Notes: generated from the letters alone by a model not told the origin. A stretch of 64,000 bases of DNA from Achromobacter marplatensis (GCF_002209535.1 NZ_NJIG01000008.1:62001-126000), one strand, 5' to 3'. Shown: positions 1 to 8,704, counted from the stretch's first letter. A program made the numbers and translations.

Positions 1-1227
1 CGTCAGAAGGGCCTGCGCCTGTTGCTGGAAATGGACGCCAGCATCCAGACCGACGTGCTGATCGACGCCTTGCGCTTCAAGCAGATTCTGTCCAATCTGG
101 TGGGCAACGCCATCAACTACACCCAAAACGGCGATGTCCGGATCGAAGTCAGGGGCGAGGTGATCGAGCCCGCGCTGCTTCAGGTCGACGTCGCCGTGCA
201 AGACACGGGCATCGGCATCTCGGCAGAAGACCAGAAGCGATTGTTCAAGCCATTCGCGCAGGTGCGCCACGAAGCGCAAAGCTCGGGCGGCACAGGCCTG
301 GGTCTGGTCATCAGCCGGTCGCTGTGCGAAATGATGGGCGGCCGCCTGACGCTCGACAGCGCGCCGGGCGCCGGCACCACCGTCCATGTCTCGCTGCGTC
401 TGCAGAGGCTGGAACCGGCAGCGGCTCCCGCAACGCCCGCGCGGCCGGCGCTGGCGCGGCCGCGCGTGCTGCAGGTTATGGTTGTTGACGATCATTCCGT
501 CAGCCGCCAGATCCTGATGCAGCAGCTGCGTTTTCTGGGCCACGAGGTGCAAGACGCCCCGGACGGAAGCACGGCGCTGCAGACGTGGCGGGCCCAGCCG
601 TTCGACGTCGTGATCACGGACTGTCGCATGCCCGGCATGGACGGCGCGGCATTGGCCGGAGCGATCCGGCGCGAGGAAGCGCCGCGCGGCGAGGCCCCCA
701 CGCTTATCATCGGCGTCACGGCGGACGCACAGCCCCAAGAAATCGAACGCTATGTGCAGGCTGGCATGGATGAATGCCTGGTCAAGCCCGTGGGGTTGGA
801 CGCGCTGGGCGCAAGGTTGGCGCACCACATGGCTGCGCGGGGGGACGGCTGGGCGGATGAGGGTGGTGCTCAGCCGGCGGAGCCCCTGTTCGACCTGGCT
901 CCTTTGCTTGAGATCGCTGGCGGCGACAGCCGCCGTCATTGGGCCTTGCTCGAAGAGTTGATCCGCACCAACCGTGAAGATGTGGCCAAAATGCATACCC
1001 ACGGGGCGCAAGGCAAGCTATTGCAGGTTGCAGAGCTGGCGCACCGGATACAAGGGGCCGCCAGCATACTGAAGGCAGCGCAGCTGGTTGAGGCCTGCGC
1101 CGCCGTCGAACGCGTGTGCCATGCGGGCGCCGCCGATGCGCAGACCCTGGCGGCATCCATTGACGCTGTGCAGGATGCCGCTCTGGCCCTGGAGCAAGGC
1201 CTGCTCAGGCTGCGCGCGCAGGGCTGA
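1..1227 (+). CDS. Hybrid sensor histidine kinase, 3' part (HATPase-receiver-Hpt)
   Basis: Partial gene: the reading frame is open from base 1, so the start and the sensor domain lie upstream. In window codons the ATPase domain shows an N-box near 26-41, a G1 box DTGIGI at 68-73 and a G2 box GGTGLGL at 96-102. A receiver follows, with paired acidic residues near 163 and phospho-acceptor Asp207 in TDCRMPG. A C-terminal Hpt domain carries His348 in AHRIQGA. This HK-REC-Hpt order is that of unorthodox kinases such as BvgS, EvgS and RocS1, which pass phosphate through Asp and His to a separate response regulator. The gene converges on the EAL gene 5 bp away. The likely partner is the regulator at 9709. 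The family call is firm; the periplasmic ligand domain cannot be judged. Confidence 0.93.
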   Translation, partial: RQKGLRLLLEMDASIQTDVLIDALRFKQILSNLVGNAINYTQNGDVRIEVRGEVIEPALLQVDVAVQDTGIGISAEDQKRLFKPFAQVRHEAQSSGGTGLGLVISRSLCEMMGGRLTLDSAPGAGTTVHVSLRLQRLEPAAAPATPARPALARPRVLQVMVVDDHSVSRQILMQQLRFLGHEVQDAPDGSTALQTWRAQPFDVVITDCRMPGMDGAALAGAIRREEAPRGEAPTLIIGVTADAQPQEIERYVQAGMDECLVKPVGLDALGARLAHHMAARGDGWADEGGAQPAEPLFDLAPLLEIAGGDSRRHWALLEELIRTNREDVAKMHTHGAQGKLLQVAELAHRIQGAASILKAAQLVEACAAVERVCHAGAADAQTLAASIDAVQDAALALEQGLLRLRAQG

Positions 1228-1232
1228 GCGCG

Positions 1233-2435
1233 CTAGCGCGCCACCGCTATGGCTTGCCTGCCATGTGTCCGGCAAAATCCCAGGAAATGGTCGGCCGGCA
1301 TGGGCCGCGCGTACAGATAGCCCTGCGCGATCGTGCAACCCAGGTCCCGCAGTTGGGCCTGTTGCTCCAGCGTTTCCACGCCTTCCACCACCAGCGGCAA
1401 TTGCAGCGCCTCAGACAGTTGGACAATACCGCGGATGATCAATGCGGCGCGCGGCTGTGTCCGGAGCCTGCGGGTGAACGTTGCGTCCAGTTTCAGCTGG
1501 GTGAAGGGCAAGGCGCACAACCTGTCCAGCGACGAGTGGCCGGCGCCGAAATCATCCATGGACAGCCCGCAGCCCATGGCGCGAAGTTTCAACAAGTTGT
1601 CCAGGATGGTGGCTGGCGTGCTGATCATTGTCTCTTCAGTGATCTCAAAAAGGATGGCTGTGGCGGGCGTCTGATGGCGTGCCAGCAGTTCGCCGACGTC
1701 GTCGGCCAGGGTCGGCGAGGTCAATTGCGAGGGATGCAGATTGAATGCCAGCGTGGTGGGCATGCCTTGCCGCCCCAATTCCCGCAGCAGCTTCAACCCT
1801 TGCTCGAGGAGGGTTCTGAACAGTCCGTCGATCAGGCGATCGGCCACCATGGTCGGCAAAAAGTGCGCCGGAGCCAGCAAGCCCCGCGAACGATGGTGCC
1901 ATCGTGCCAGTACTTCTGCCGCCAGCAGGGTTTTGCCGTCTATGTCCACGATAGGCTGGTAGTACGCCTTGAATTCGTTGTTGTCCAACCCTCGGCGCAC
2001 GTCTGCTTGCGAGGCGATGCCGTTCTGGTGCGCTGACGCGTAGCGATGACTACCCTGCCGGAATTTGGCTGCCAGCGATGCCAGGCGAGCCGTATTCAAG
2101 GGTTCCCCCAGATCTCCCAGGTATTCCAGGTCCAGGCATTCGATCCATGCCGCGGTGGTTTCAAGCACGGTGTCCTCATGGATGCCGCTGGTGATCACAG
2201 CGTGGATCAAGGACAGTTCGCTGGCTTCGCGTAGAAAGGCGAGCCCGGCGGGGCCTTCCCGATGGAAGCTGCAGATGGCGATATCGATTCCGCCGCAAGC
2301 CTTCAACAGGGTCATGGCTGTAGCGGGCTCCGATGCTTCATAAATGCGGCCGCCGACCATCGTCTTTAGCGCCGTCGACATGACCATACGCTGGAAGGGA
2401 TGGTCATTCAGGACCAGGACGCTAAGGTTCTTCAT
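1233..2435 (-). CDS. Receiver-EAL protein, putative c-di-GMP phosphodiesterase (RocR/BvgR-like)
   Basis: 400 aa. Residues 1-125 resemble a receiver fold but look non-functional: the acceptor Asp position (by spacing) is Ser56, the MP pair after it is RE, and the usual KP near 111 is EP. Residues 150-390 form an EAL domain with EVL at 174-176, Asn232, Glu264, Asp294-Asp295 in MDDFGAG, Lys315, Glu351 and Gln371, so the metal and catalytic residues of c-di-GMP phosphodiesterases appear present. REC-EAL order matches RocR of Pseudomonas; its position convergent with a BvgS-like kinase gene matches Bordetella bvgR. It probably tunes fimbrial expression through c-di-GMP or by binding the kinase. 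Catalytic activity is inferred, not shown. Confidence 0.88.
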   Translation of the reverse strand: MKNLSVLVLNDHPFQRMVMSTALKTMVGGRIYEASEPATAMTLLKACGGIDIAICSFHREGPAGLAFLREASELSLIHAVITSGIHEDTVLETTAAWIECLDLEYLGDLGEPLNTARLASLAAKFRQGSHRYASAHQNGIASQADVRRGLDNNEFKAYYQPIVDIDGKTLLAAEVLARWHHRSRGLLAPAHFLPTMVADRLIDGLFRTLLEQGLKLLRELGRQGMPTTLAFNLHPSQLTSPTLADDVGELLARHQTPATAILFEITEETMISTPATILDNLLKLRAMGCGLSMDDFGAGHSSLDRLCALPFTQLKLDATFTRRLRTQPRAALIIRGIVQLSEALQLPLVVEGVETLEQQAQLRDLGCTIAQGYLYARPMPADHFLGFCRTHGRQAIAVAR

Positions 2436-2502
2436 TTGATGCCGACGTAGACATGAGAAAGGACGCTCATGCTAAGTACGGCGACTGTCCTCGACTAGGC
2501 GA

Positions 2503-2533
2503 GAATTCCTGGCTGCAAGTAGGAAACTTCCGA
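2503..2533 (-). promoter_or_regulatory. Candidate response-regulator operator upstream of the EAL gene
   Basis: The 114-bp gap between the EAL gene and the last pilin gene holds TAGGAAA/CTTCCGA as abutting inverted heptads at 2520-2533. A looser GAATTC-centred site lies one to two turns closer to the gene (centre spacing 21 bp). The inverted heptads are almost identical to those at 9500-9513 before the major pilin gene, and one arm matches the TTTCCTA heptad described for BvgA. The site is about 85 bp before the start codon, suitable for activation. The assignment is inferred. Confidence 0.45.
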
Positions 2534-2549
2534 AACCAGGGCGGCGACC

Positions 2550-3104
2550 TCAGTCATAACTGAGCGTGAAAGTGAGCGTGGCGTGCTTAATTTCTCCGCG
2601 GCCTATCTGATGGTTTTCAAGCGCCTCTTGTTCGCCCTGCAAATAGGCCATGAACTGGATGTCATTTGCCCCGGCGCTCACTTGGCCGATGGCGTTTTGC
2701 GCCTTCAGGGGCAGAGGATTTCCCTGTGGCGTCTCCAGGCCGATCGCCACCCCGTTGATGCCGTCGCTGTCCAATGCCAGAAAGCCTGGCAGCTTGTTGC
2801 TTTCCGGCCCGTCGAAGTAAATGCTCAGGCTGTTGTTGCCGTGCGAGATGTCGCAGTTCAGCAAGCGCAGCGTGATGGGCCGCCCGGGTGTACGGCCATC
2901 CCGGTAAAGGTTCTTGTCGGGAACCGCGAAAAAATTCAGCTGCACTTTCTCGCTTTCCGGGCTAAGCGCGCAGGCTTCGGCGACCAAGCGCCCCGAAAAG
3001 GCCATATTGTTGCCGGCGGACTGGGCGCCGGCCGGCTGGACCATGCAGGACAGGCTGGCGACCAACACGATCAGGGGGCTTCTGGCCATCTTCTTCATGC
3101 GCAT
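2550..3104 (-). CDS. Fimbrial subunit, last gene of the chaperone-usher operon
   Basis: 184 aa. It has a typical signal peptide (basic MRMKKMAR, a hydrophobic core, cleavage near AGAQ at 25-28) and a single pilin domain. A Cys pair (Cys45 in EACAL and a second in LLNCDI) would make the conserved pilin disulfide. The C-terminus alternates hydrophobic residues and ends FTLSYD, the chaperone-binding donor strand. An AGGAG ribosome site lies 6 bases before the ATG. It follows the previous pilin gene by 9 bp. It is most like MrpB/FimA-type subunits, including the FxxYLQGE segment it shares with the major pilin. It could be a minor shaft, adaptor or terminator subunit; no adhesin domain is present. 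Confidence 0.88.
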   Translation of the reverse strand: MRMKKMARSPLIVLVASLSCMVQPAGAQSAGNNMAFSGRLVAEACALSPESEKVQLNFFAVPDKNLYRDGRTPGRPITLRLLNCDISHGNNSLSIYFDGPESNKLPGFLALDSDGINGVAIGLETPQGNPLPLKAQNAIGQVSAGANDIQFMAYLQGEQEALENHQIGRGEIKHATLTFTLSYD

Positions 3105-3113
3105 GGCGGGCTC

Positions 3114-3641
3114 CTAGTAAAGCTCGGCAATCAGCAGGGCGGAAGCCGTGAATTCCGTGAGCGGCAGGCGCGAACCAGATAGCTTCACGGGAACGGCTTC
3201 CAGCGTAGGCGGCGATTGCGAGGCGTCCAGTTTGATTTCATGAGCGGTGTTCAAGACGAAGTCCGTGTCCTGGTTCAGGATCAGTTTGATGCCAAGATCG
3301 GGCACCGAAGACTGCACCGCGGCAGACTCGAACTCGGTGGGCGTACCCACAACCGTCAACTTCATCCGCCACGTCATGCCCGGCCGTATGCCTGGGCAGT
3401 CGATCTGGTAGGGGACGGTCTGTTTGTAGTTGTCGCCGTCGATCTTGCTGATATTGATGTTGCGCTTGAAAACGACCTCGATGCGTCCGCCCCTGTCGCT
3501 GACGGTGCAGGGGGGCGGTGCGACCAAGTAGCCGCTGAATCTCATGTTTGGCGGGTCGGCGCGACTGCCCGCTGACACAAGGACGGCGACCAACGCCGCG
3601 CTGCGGGCGATCCGCGCCAGGTATCGGGAACGGCGCGTCAT
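3114..3641 (-). CDS. Minor fimbrial subunit (MrpG/PapF-like), paralogue of the gene before it
   Basis: 175 aa with a signal peptide ending near SRAD (residue 28). The pilin domain has a CTV Cys about 45 and a second Cys in IDCPG. The segment VVFKRNINISKIDGDNYKQ resembles the FGDVxISRIDG segment of the upstream gene product, so the two are tandem paralogues. Its start codon overlaps the upstream stop as ATGA (3638-3641), implying translational coupling. Family members form tip adaptors between shaft and adhesin in P, Mrp and related pili. The C-terminus ends in ALLIAELY, a possible donor strand. The exact place in the fibre is not known. Confidence 0.85.
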   Translation of the reverse strand: MTRRSRYLARIARSAALVAVLVSAGSRADPPNMRFSGYLVAPPPCTVSDRGGRIEVVFKRNINISKIDGDNYKQTVPYQIDCPGIRPGMTWRMKLTVVGTPTEFESAAVQSSVPDLGIKLILNQDTDFVLNTAHEIKLDASQSPPTLEAVPVKLSGSRLPLTEFTASALLIAELY

Positions 3642-4189
3642 TGGTAGTCCACCACCATGGTCGCCGCGGCACTGAACTCACCGCCCGTAATCTTTCCTGT
3701 GCTGTGGGCCACTAAAACCGCCTGCAGGGTCGGAGGCGATGCGGGATTCAAGGAAAACCAATCGTTCAGCGCGATACTGGCCGTGCCCCGTTTCAGGGCA
3801 ATGCCAAGACTGCTTCGCGTCGGAATGCCCAGCAGGTCGGTGTTGAAGTCGGCGCCGTCACCCGAAATCTTCATCTTTAGGGCGTAGGAGCCGGCGCGCT
3901 TGCAGTCGAGCGTATAGGGAATCACTGCCATCTTGTAGTTCCCATCGATTCGAGAGATCTGCACGTCGCCGAAGGGAATATTGATCGGCTGATTGTCGTT
4001 GATGATGCAGGGTACTTTTGCACGGATCGTCCCGGAAATCTGGATGCGAACCTGCTTGGTGGTCACATCGCTTTGGGCCTGGGATAGGGAGGGAGGGGCC
4101 AGCATCAAGGTCAAGACCGCGTACGTGGCCAACAGGCTGCCAGCGCGTCTCGGCTGCCGCTGGCGCGACAAGGCGGTAGCGTCAGTCAT
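3638..4189 (-). CDS. Minor fimbrial subunit (MrpF/PapE-like)
   Basis: 183 aa. The N-terminus is long and basic before a hydrophobic stretch (TYAVLTLMLAPPSLSQA), consistent with a signal peptide cut near residue 39. One pilin domain follows, with Cys in VPCIIND and LDCKRAG and the signature FGDVQISRIDGNYK. It ends AATMVVDYQ, an alternating donor strand. The start overlaps the upstream pilin stop by 8 bases (4182-4189) and its own stop overlaps the next start by 4, so the three pilins are probably co-translated. It likely acts as a linker subunit near the tip; this is family inference. Confidence 0.85.
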   Translation of the reverse strand: MTDATALSRQRQPRRAGSLLATYAVLTLMLAPPSLSQAQSDVTTKQVRIQISGTIRAKVPCIINDNQPINIPFGDVQISRIDGNYKMAVIPYTLDCKRAGSYALKMKISGDGADFNTDLLGIPTRSSLGIALKRGTASIALNDWFSLNPASPPTLQAVLVAHSTGKITGGEFSAAATMVVDYQ

Positions 4190-4784
4190 AGGTCAGATAG
4201 AGGTTGATGTAGGAGTGAAAGGCGCCTGCGCGCAACGGGGCTGATGTCCGCTCCGGGGTGACGTAATAGGTCAGGACGCTGTCGCCAGGTTGCACGAACC
4301 AGGGGCGGCTGGACTTGTTCAGTTGGATGGGACGCCTCAAAGCATCGGTTAGCCGCAGGCCGAAGCCGGCCGCACCCGCCACGCCCGCAAGTTCCGAGTT
4401 GTCCATGTCCGCAGGTGCTCTGAACGTCAAACCGATGACGGGCTCGGCGCTGCTCCATGCCAGTGCGCCGCCATGTTCGTCGCGCCGGCCGCCTTCGGTT
4501 CGCACGCAACCCCGCAGCCGCAGCTTGATGGCCACGGGAACGCCTTGGTCCCCGGGCCGATGCAGGGCTGCCGTACCGGTGTTGCCCAGCCAGATTTCCT
4601 GGTAGGCGGAATCCATCGCCAGGCTGCACGCGGTTTCCAGCAATGTGCCTGAAATAAGGAACTGGGCGTTAGGTCCCCGGGCGTCCGGTTTGTCTGCCGC
4701 AGACGCAACGATGGGGCCAGCCGCCAGCAGCAGGGCGAACCAGATTGCGGGGGAGGCATTTCGCTTGTTGGGCTTCTGTTTCAT
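4182..4784 (-). CDS. Fimbrial subunit following the chaperone gene
   Basis: 200 aa from the chosen ATG at 4784, which has a strong GGAAGGA site 4 bases upstream. An in-frame start further upstream (to 4865) would run into the chaperone gene and remove the signal peptide from the N-terminus. The signal peptide is MKQKPNKRN plus a hydrophobic core ending ASAAD. One pilin domain carries Cys in ETACSL and LRGCVR and a C-terminal donor strand ending NLYLTYD. It is about 15-25 residues longer than its neighbours but still too short for a two-domain adhesin. The role is probably tip or base subunit. Confidence 0.85.
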   Translation of the reverse strand: MKQKPNKRNASPAIWFALLLAAGPIVASAADKPDARGPNAQFLISGTLLETACSLAMDSAYQEIWLGNTGTAALHRPGDQGVPVAIKLRLRGCVRTEGGRRDEHGGALAWSSAEPVIGLTFRAPADMDNSELAGVAGAAGFGLRLTDALRRPIQLNKSSRPWFVQPGDSVLTYYVTPERTSAPLRAGAFHSYINLYLTYD

Positions 4785-4816
4785 GATTCCTTCCGGGGCG
4801 GGTGTGGGCTCCGTGT

Positions 4817-5572
4817 TCAGCGACGGTCCTGCACCGGCCTGGCCGTGCATTCGGCGCCGACGCAATGGAACTCCAGCTGCGGTCGTCCGCCGTAATCATT
4901 GACGTAGGTCAGGACGGGCGTTGCACCTAGCACCTTGACGCCAACGCTCAAGGCCGCTTGCGATTGCGGCGCGAGCATCAAGGGCTCAAAGGCGTCGGGC
5001 GTTTTGCCGTTCACGCTATCCGAGGCATCGATAAGCGTGATGTAGAAGGGGGTGGGATTGTTCACCACGTATTGGTCCCCTTGACGCGTCAGGGTCAGGC
5101 GTTCTTGCCAGGGCGAGGATGAAGGACCCGAGGTCTTGCTGATCGCCGTTGGCCGATAGAAGAGCTTGACGCGCGTTTGCAGCGCGATCTGCAAGGTGTT
5201 CGCCTTGTCGCTGCGGGGAGGAACCTCCCGCAGATTGAAGTAGAAGAGCGATTCACGGTCCTGCGGCAATTGATTCAACGCCGGCAAACCTTGAATCTTC
5301 AACTGGCTTTTGCCACCCGGTTCGAGGCGTTGGATGGGGGGCACGACGACCAGGGGGGAACTGATCTTCTCCTCGCGTTCGTTCTCGATCCAGGCTTGCG
5401 CCAGATACGGCAGCTGTTCGTTCTGATTGCTGATGCTCAGGGTGACGGACTTGTCCTGACCGTTGAACACCACGCGGGTCCGGTCCAGGGAGATGGCGGC
5501 CGTCGCGGGTTGCGCGGTCAGCAGGGCGGCCAGCGAGAGTATGGCAAGAGAGGCGAAAGAGGTGAATTTCAT
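4817..5572 (-). CDS. Periplasmic pilus chaperone (PapD/FimC family)
   Basis: 251 aa. A clean signal peptide (MKFTSFASLAILSLAALL, cut near ATAA at 25) precedes two Ig-like domains. Family hallmarks are present: the G1-strand region SLFYFNLREVPP, the F-G segment LQIALQTRVKLFYRP, and Arg/Lys residues that anchor the pilin C-terminus. It would bind each pilin in the periplasm by donor-strand complementation and deliver it to the usher. It lies 60 bp after the usher gene. No good ribosome site is visible before the ATG, and a run of eight C (coding strand) sits 27 bases upstream, so its translation may depend on usher translation. Confidence 0.95.
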   Translation of the reverse strand: MKFTSFASLAILSLAALLTAQPATAAISLDRTRVVFNGQDKSVTLSISNQNEQLPYLAQAWIENEREEKISSPLVVVPPIQRLEPGGKSQLKIQGLPALNQLPQDRESLFYFNLREVPPRSDKANTLQIALQTRVKLFYRPTAISKTSGPSSSPWQERLTLTRQGDQYVVNNPTPFYITLIDASDSVNGKTPDAFEPLMLAPQSQAALSVGVKVLGATPVLTYVNDYGGRPQLEFHCVGAECTARPVQDRR

Positions 5573-5598
5573 AGTGAGGTGTGTGGTCTGTATGGGAT

Positions 5599-5606
5599 TG
5601 GGGGGG
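5599..5606 (-). repeat. Homopolymer C8 (coding strand) in the usher-chaperone gap
   Basis: Eight G on the plus strand, read as C8 by the fimbrial transcript, 27 bases before the chaperone start. Longer C tracts in Bordetella fim promoters cause phase variation. At eight bases, inside an operon, it could only modestly affect RNA structure or an internal promoter. Confidence 0.5.
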
Positions 5607-5632
5607 GCAAGGGGCCGGACGACGGTGTGTGC

Positions 5633-8104
5633 CTAGGACGGGGGAGCGCAGACATAGGCTTGGCGCAAGGCGGACGAGTCCGTTTCGGGCGCAATGGTGA
5701 ATTGGCAAGGCTCGTTGCCGCCCCACTCAACCGACATGACTTCGCCGGTTTGCATGCCGCTCAGATACACCATTCCATCGTCGCCGACGATGCCGGTTTC
5801 CTGGTCGCGGCGGTTCTTTACGCTGACACCGAAAGGCGCGGGCGTACCGTCAGGCAATTGCAAGGCGACCATCCCCTTTTCTCCGGCGATGACTTCCAGG
5901 CTGCGGTAACCGATCGCGCCTTCGGTCAGCGTGGCCTGCGCGACGGATCGCATGGCCTCCACGTCGTCGGGCAGGTTGTCCAGGTCGATGTTGGCCTGGT
6001 TGCGGTAGTAGCTGTTGACATCGGTGATGACCGCCTTGCCGAACCAGTTCGTTTCAGTGGCCACGCCGTTGCCGCGCACGGGCACGCCGCCAACGCCCTG
6101 CGTGTCGACCATCAGGCGGGTTCCGCCCGGTGTGGTGCTGCGATGCAGGGCGGCGCCGCGCGCGGTCACCGTCGCTCCGCCCTGTAACGACAAGCCGACC
6201 GAGCTGTAGGCACCCGTCTGATGGCTGGCGCTGACCACGGTTTGGGCCCACGGCCCGTCGTACGAAAAGTAGCCTTGTGCGGTATTGCCGCCGTTGCCAT
6301 GGCCCGCGCTGATCATGTAGTTGCTGCGCTCGTTCAGCCTGCTGTAGTAGCCCAGGTCGTGTGTGGTGCCGCTGCGGTTCGACGAGGCGCTGTAGCTGAG
6401 CGATCCCTTTTCACCGAAGGGGATGCTGAGCGACAAGTACACGCCGTTATCCGACGCGTTGTAAGCCTTGTTGCTATAGCCGGTGACCGACACGCTCAGG
6501 TCCTTCAAGCGGCCAAGATCGAAATAGCGCGAGGCCGACAGGCTGTAGCGCCGGTTTACCGGGCCATTCCAATAGTTCTGATGGCTGTAGTTGAGGTACA
6601 CGTTAGTACCCAGCTCGCGGAACTGCTTGCTGAACGAGATCGTGTACATCTCTTTGCTGCGGTTGATGGGATTGCCCTCGTAACGGGCAGTGAGCAGGTC
6701 ATTCAAGCTCGTGAAGTTCTTCTGTGAAAACCGGTAGCCGGCAAAGGTGACCTGGCTGTCGTAGTCGTCGAACCGTTTCGAATAGCTGACCCGATAGGAT
6801 TTCCCCATCAGCACCTGGCGTTCGCGGCCGACGACGGCGCGTGATTGCGTGACGTCGACTGACACCGCGCCGAATGCCAGCAGGTCGCGGCCGACGCCCA
6901 GGGCGACGGCGCCATAGTCCTTCGCGCCCAAGGCGCCGCCGAAGAGCGACCAGCCGTTGCTCACGCCCCAGGAAAACTCCCCGGTTCCGAACACGGGGCC
7001 CTGCAAGCGGTGGTTCCACTCGGAAGGCTTGCCGGTCGCCAGATTGAAGCGCAGGCTGCCCGGGCGCGACAGGTAAGGGATGCTGGCCGTTGCGACCCGG
7101 AAATTCTGGTGGCTGCCGTCTTGCTCTTCAACGCTGACATCCAGGTTGCCGCTGACGGCGTCGTTCAGGTCCTGGATGCGGAACGGCCCCGGGGGTACCT
7201 GCGTCTCGTACAGAACGCGTCCTTGTTGTCGGACCACCACGCGCGCGTTGCTGCGGGCGACGCCGGTAATTTCGGGTGCATAGCCGCGAAGGTTCGGCGG
7301 CAGCATGCTGTCGTTGGTGGCCAGGCTGGCGCCGGTATAACGAAAGCCGCCGAACAGGTTGGAGTTCAAATAGTCTTCACCGACGATCAGGGTGGATTTC
7401 CATCCGGGAATGGCGCGCATGGCATAGAAGCGGCTCCAATCGAATCGCTGCGTTGACGGCCTGCCTGACCCGCGTTCCGCCTGCGCTTGCCAATCCGCGC
7501 GCAGGCGCCAGGCACCCGCGTTGAGCCCCGTCGTGCCGTTGCCGCTGAGATAGGTGCTGCGGCCGCCTTCGCGGGAGCGCCGCGTCGTTTGCGCATTCAG
7601 GTTGTAGTCCAGCACGGCGCCGGCAATGCCGTCGTCCCATCTGGAAGGCGGATCCCAATTGGGCGCGGTGTATTCCAGGTCCGCTTGCGGCAAGGTCACG
7701 TAAATCGCGGCCTGGCCCAAGTTCGCGTTGACCTGCATGCCGGGAATGCTCCTGGTGTCCAGGCAGGCGCCATCGTTCCACCACGCAAGCTTGTCGATCG
7801 TGGTCTGCCGCAAGCCGAATTCGGCGACGTGCTCGGGCGCCAGGCATGCGAGACTGCCTCGCGGATCGTCGGGCGGAGTCAGGAAATGGATGAGGATGTC
7901 GGTCAGCTGCTGCTGGTTCACATGCAGCACCAGGTTGTAGGCGCCAGGCATGATGTAGTTGGCGCGGGAGAACAGGCTCAGGTCGATGTTCTGCCGGTCC
8001 TTCAGGTCCAGCACATCCATGTTGAACTGGACGTCGTCGGATGCCTGCGAGAGGCCGGCCGCCAGGCATAAGGCGGTGCTCATCAATCCCTTGCGATAAA
8101 TCAC
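5633..8104 (-). CDS. Outer-membrane fimbrial usher (FimD/PapC family)
   Basis: About 823 aa from a GTG at 8104, preceded by GAGG with 8-base spacing. That start gives a basic N-terminus and hydrophobic signal peptide ending LSQAS. Alternatives are an ATG at 8083, which lacks the basic residues, and a TTG at 8143. The order is an N-terminal chaperone-binding domain (residues about 25-140, with Cys near 85 and 112), a beta-barrel with the plug, and C-terminal domains with Cys in CQFTI and YVCAPPS. Segments such as GYAPEITGVARSNARV, VPPGPFRIQDL and TVSVEEQDG-like are typical of ushers. It forms the pore that exports and polymerises the pilins. It is full length, with no frameshift. Confidence 0.95.
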   Translation of the reverse strand: MIYRKGLMSTALCLAAGLSQASDDVQFNMDVLDLKDRQNIDLSLFSRANYIMPGAYNLVLHVNQQQLTDILIHFLTPPDDPRGSLACLAPEHVAEFGLRQTTIDKLAWWNDGACLDTRSIPGMQVNANLGQAAIYVTLPQADLEYTAPNWDPPSRWDDGIAGAVLDYNLNAQTTRRSREGGRSTYLSGNGTTGLNAGAWRLRADWQAQAERGSGRPSTQRFDWSRFYAMRAIPGWKSTLIVGEDYLNSNLFGGFRYTGASLATNDSMLPPNLRGYAPEITGVARSNARVVVRQQGRVLYETQVPPGPFRIQDLNDAVSGNLDVSVEEQDGSHQNFRVATASIPYLSRPGSLRFNLATGKPSEWNHRLQGPVFGTGEFSWGVSNGWSLFGGALGAKDYGAVALGVGRDLLAFGAVSVDVTQSRAVVGRERQVLMGKSYRVSYSKRFDDYDSQVTFAGYRFSQKNFTSLNDLLTARYEGNPINRSKEMYTISFSKQFRELGTNVYLNYSHQNYWNGPVNRRYSLSASRYFDLGRLKDLSVSVTGYSNKAYNASDNGVYLSLSIPFGEKGSLSYSASSNRSGTTHDLGYYSRLNERSNYMISAGHGNGGNTAQGYFSYDGPWAQTVVSASHQTGAYSSVGLSLQGGATVTARGAALHRSTTPGGTRLMVDTQGVGGVPVRGNGVATETNWFGKAVITDVNSYYRNQANIDLDNLPDDVEAMRSVAQATLTEGAIGYRSLEVIAGEKGMVALQLPDGTPAPFGVSVKNRRDQETGIVGDDGMVYLSGMQTGEVMSVEWGGNEPCQFTIAPETDSSALRQAYVCAPPS

Positions 8105-8149
8105 TTCTGCGGCCTCTGGAGTATCGTGAAGAATCCGTTCCAAAATGGC

Positions 8150-8704
8150 TCAGAAGTAGTGCATCCTCAGCCGGACGGTTATTTGATAGTTGCCGGCCTT
8201 TAGTGCTTGACCGGTGCCTTGCAGGCTGAGCAAATAGCGCAGCGTCGTGTCGCCAGACGGCGGCATGTATTCGCGCCGTGACGCCCCCGGCAAAATGACG
8301 TGGCCGTTGCTGTCCTGCAGACGCATGGCGACGCCTCGCGCCGAGCCTCTTGCCACAAAGAGGTGGCTATCGCTGTCTCCTTCGAAAGTGAGGGCGAATG
8401 GATGGGAGCCTTTAGCGTCACCGCCAGCGGTCCGGGTCCTGGCGCAGCCCTCGATGTAAATCCGGAAGGCTTTCTGGATGGTGGTCTCGCCGTTGATCAG
8501 TCTTGCCAGTGAAAGCTGACCCATATCGATGGTCTGGTCTTCGGAATCCACTCGCATGGTGCAGGCGGATGTGGCAATGGACCCGCTCATCGTGATCTGC
8601 CCGTTCAGGACGTTTCCCAACGCCGGTTGGTCAGCGAAAGCCAGAGTTGCCAACAGCAGGAACAGAATTCGTCGAGGGACGGGAAATGCGGTAACCCTGC
8701 GCAT
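8150..8704 (-). CDS. Minor fimbrial subunit (MrpB-like)
   Basis: 184 aa, with an excellent AGGAGG site 6 bases before the ATG. Signal peptide: basic MRRVTAFPVPRR plus a leucine-rich core cut near ALGN (30). One pilin domain with Cys in SACTMR and EGCART. The C-terminus QITVRLRMHYF has the alternating pattern of a donor strand. It is encoded between the major pilin and the usher, the position of mrpB in Proteus, and follows a stem-loop that may lower its expression relative to the pilin. It could be a minor shaft or terminator subunit. Confidence 0.87.
   Translation of the reverse strand: MRRVTAFPVPRRILFLLLATLAFADQPALGNVLNGQITMSGSIATSACTMRVDSEDQTIDMGQLSLARLINGETTIQKAFRIYIEGCARTRTAGGDAKGSHPFALTFEGDSDSHLFVARGSARGVAMRLQDSNGHVILPGASRREYMPPSGDTTLRYLLSLQGTGQALKAGNYQITVRLRMHYF

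Noticed and set aside
8083-8143. TTG at 8143 as the usher start
   Set aside because: It lacks a ribosome site and puts an acidic stretch before the signal peptide; the GTG at 8104 gives a normal signal peptide, though the choice remains uncertain.
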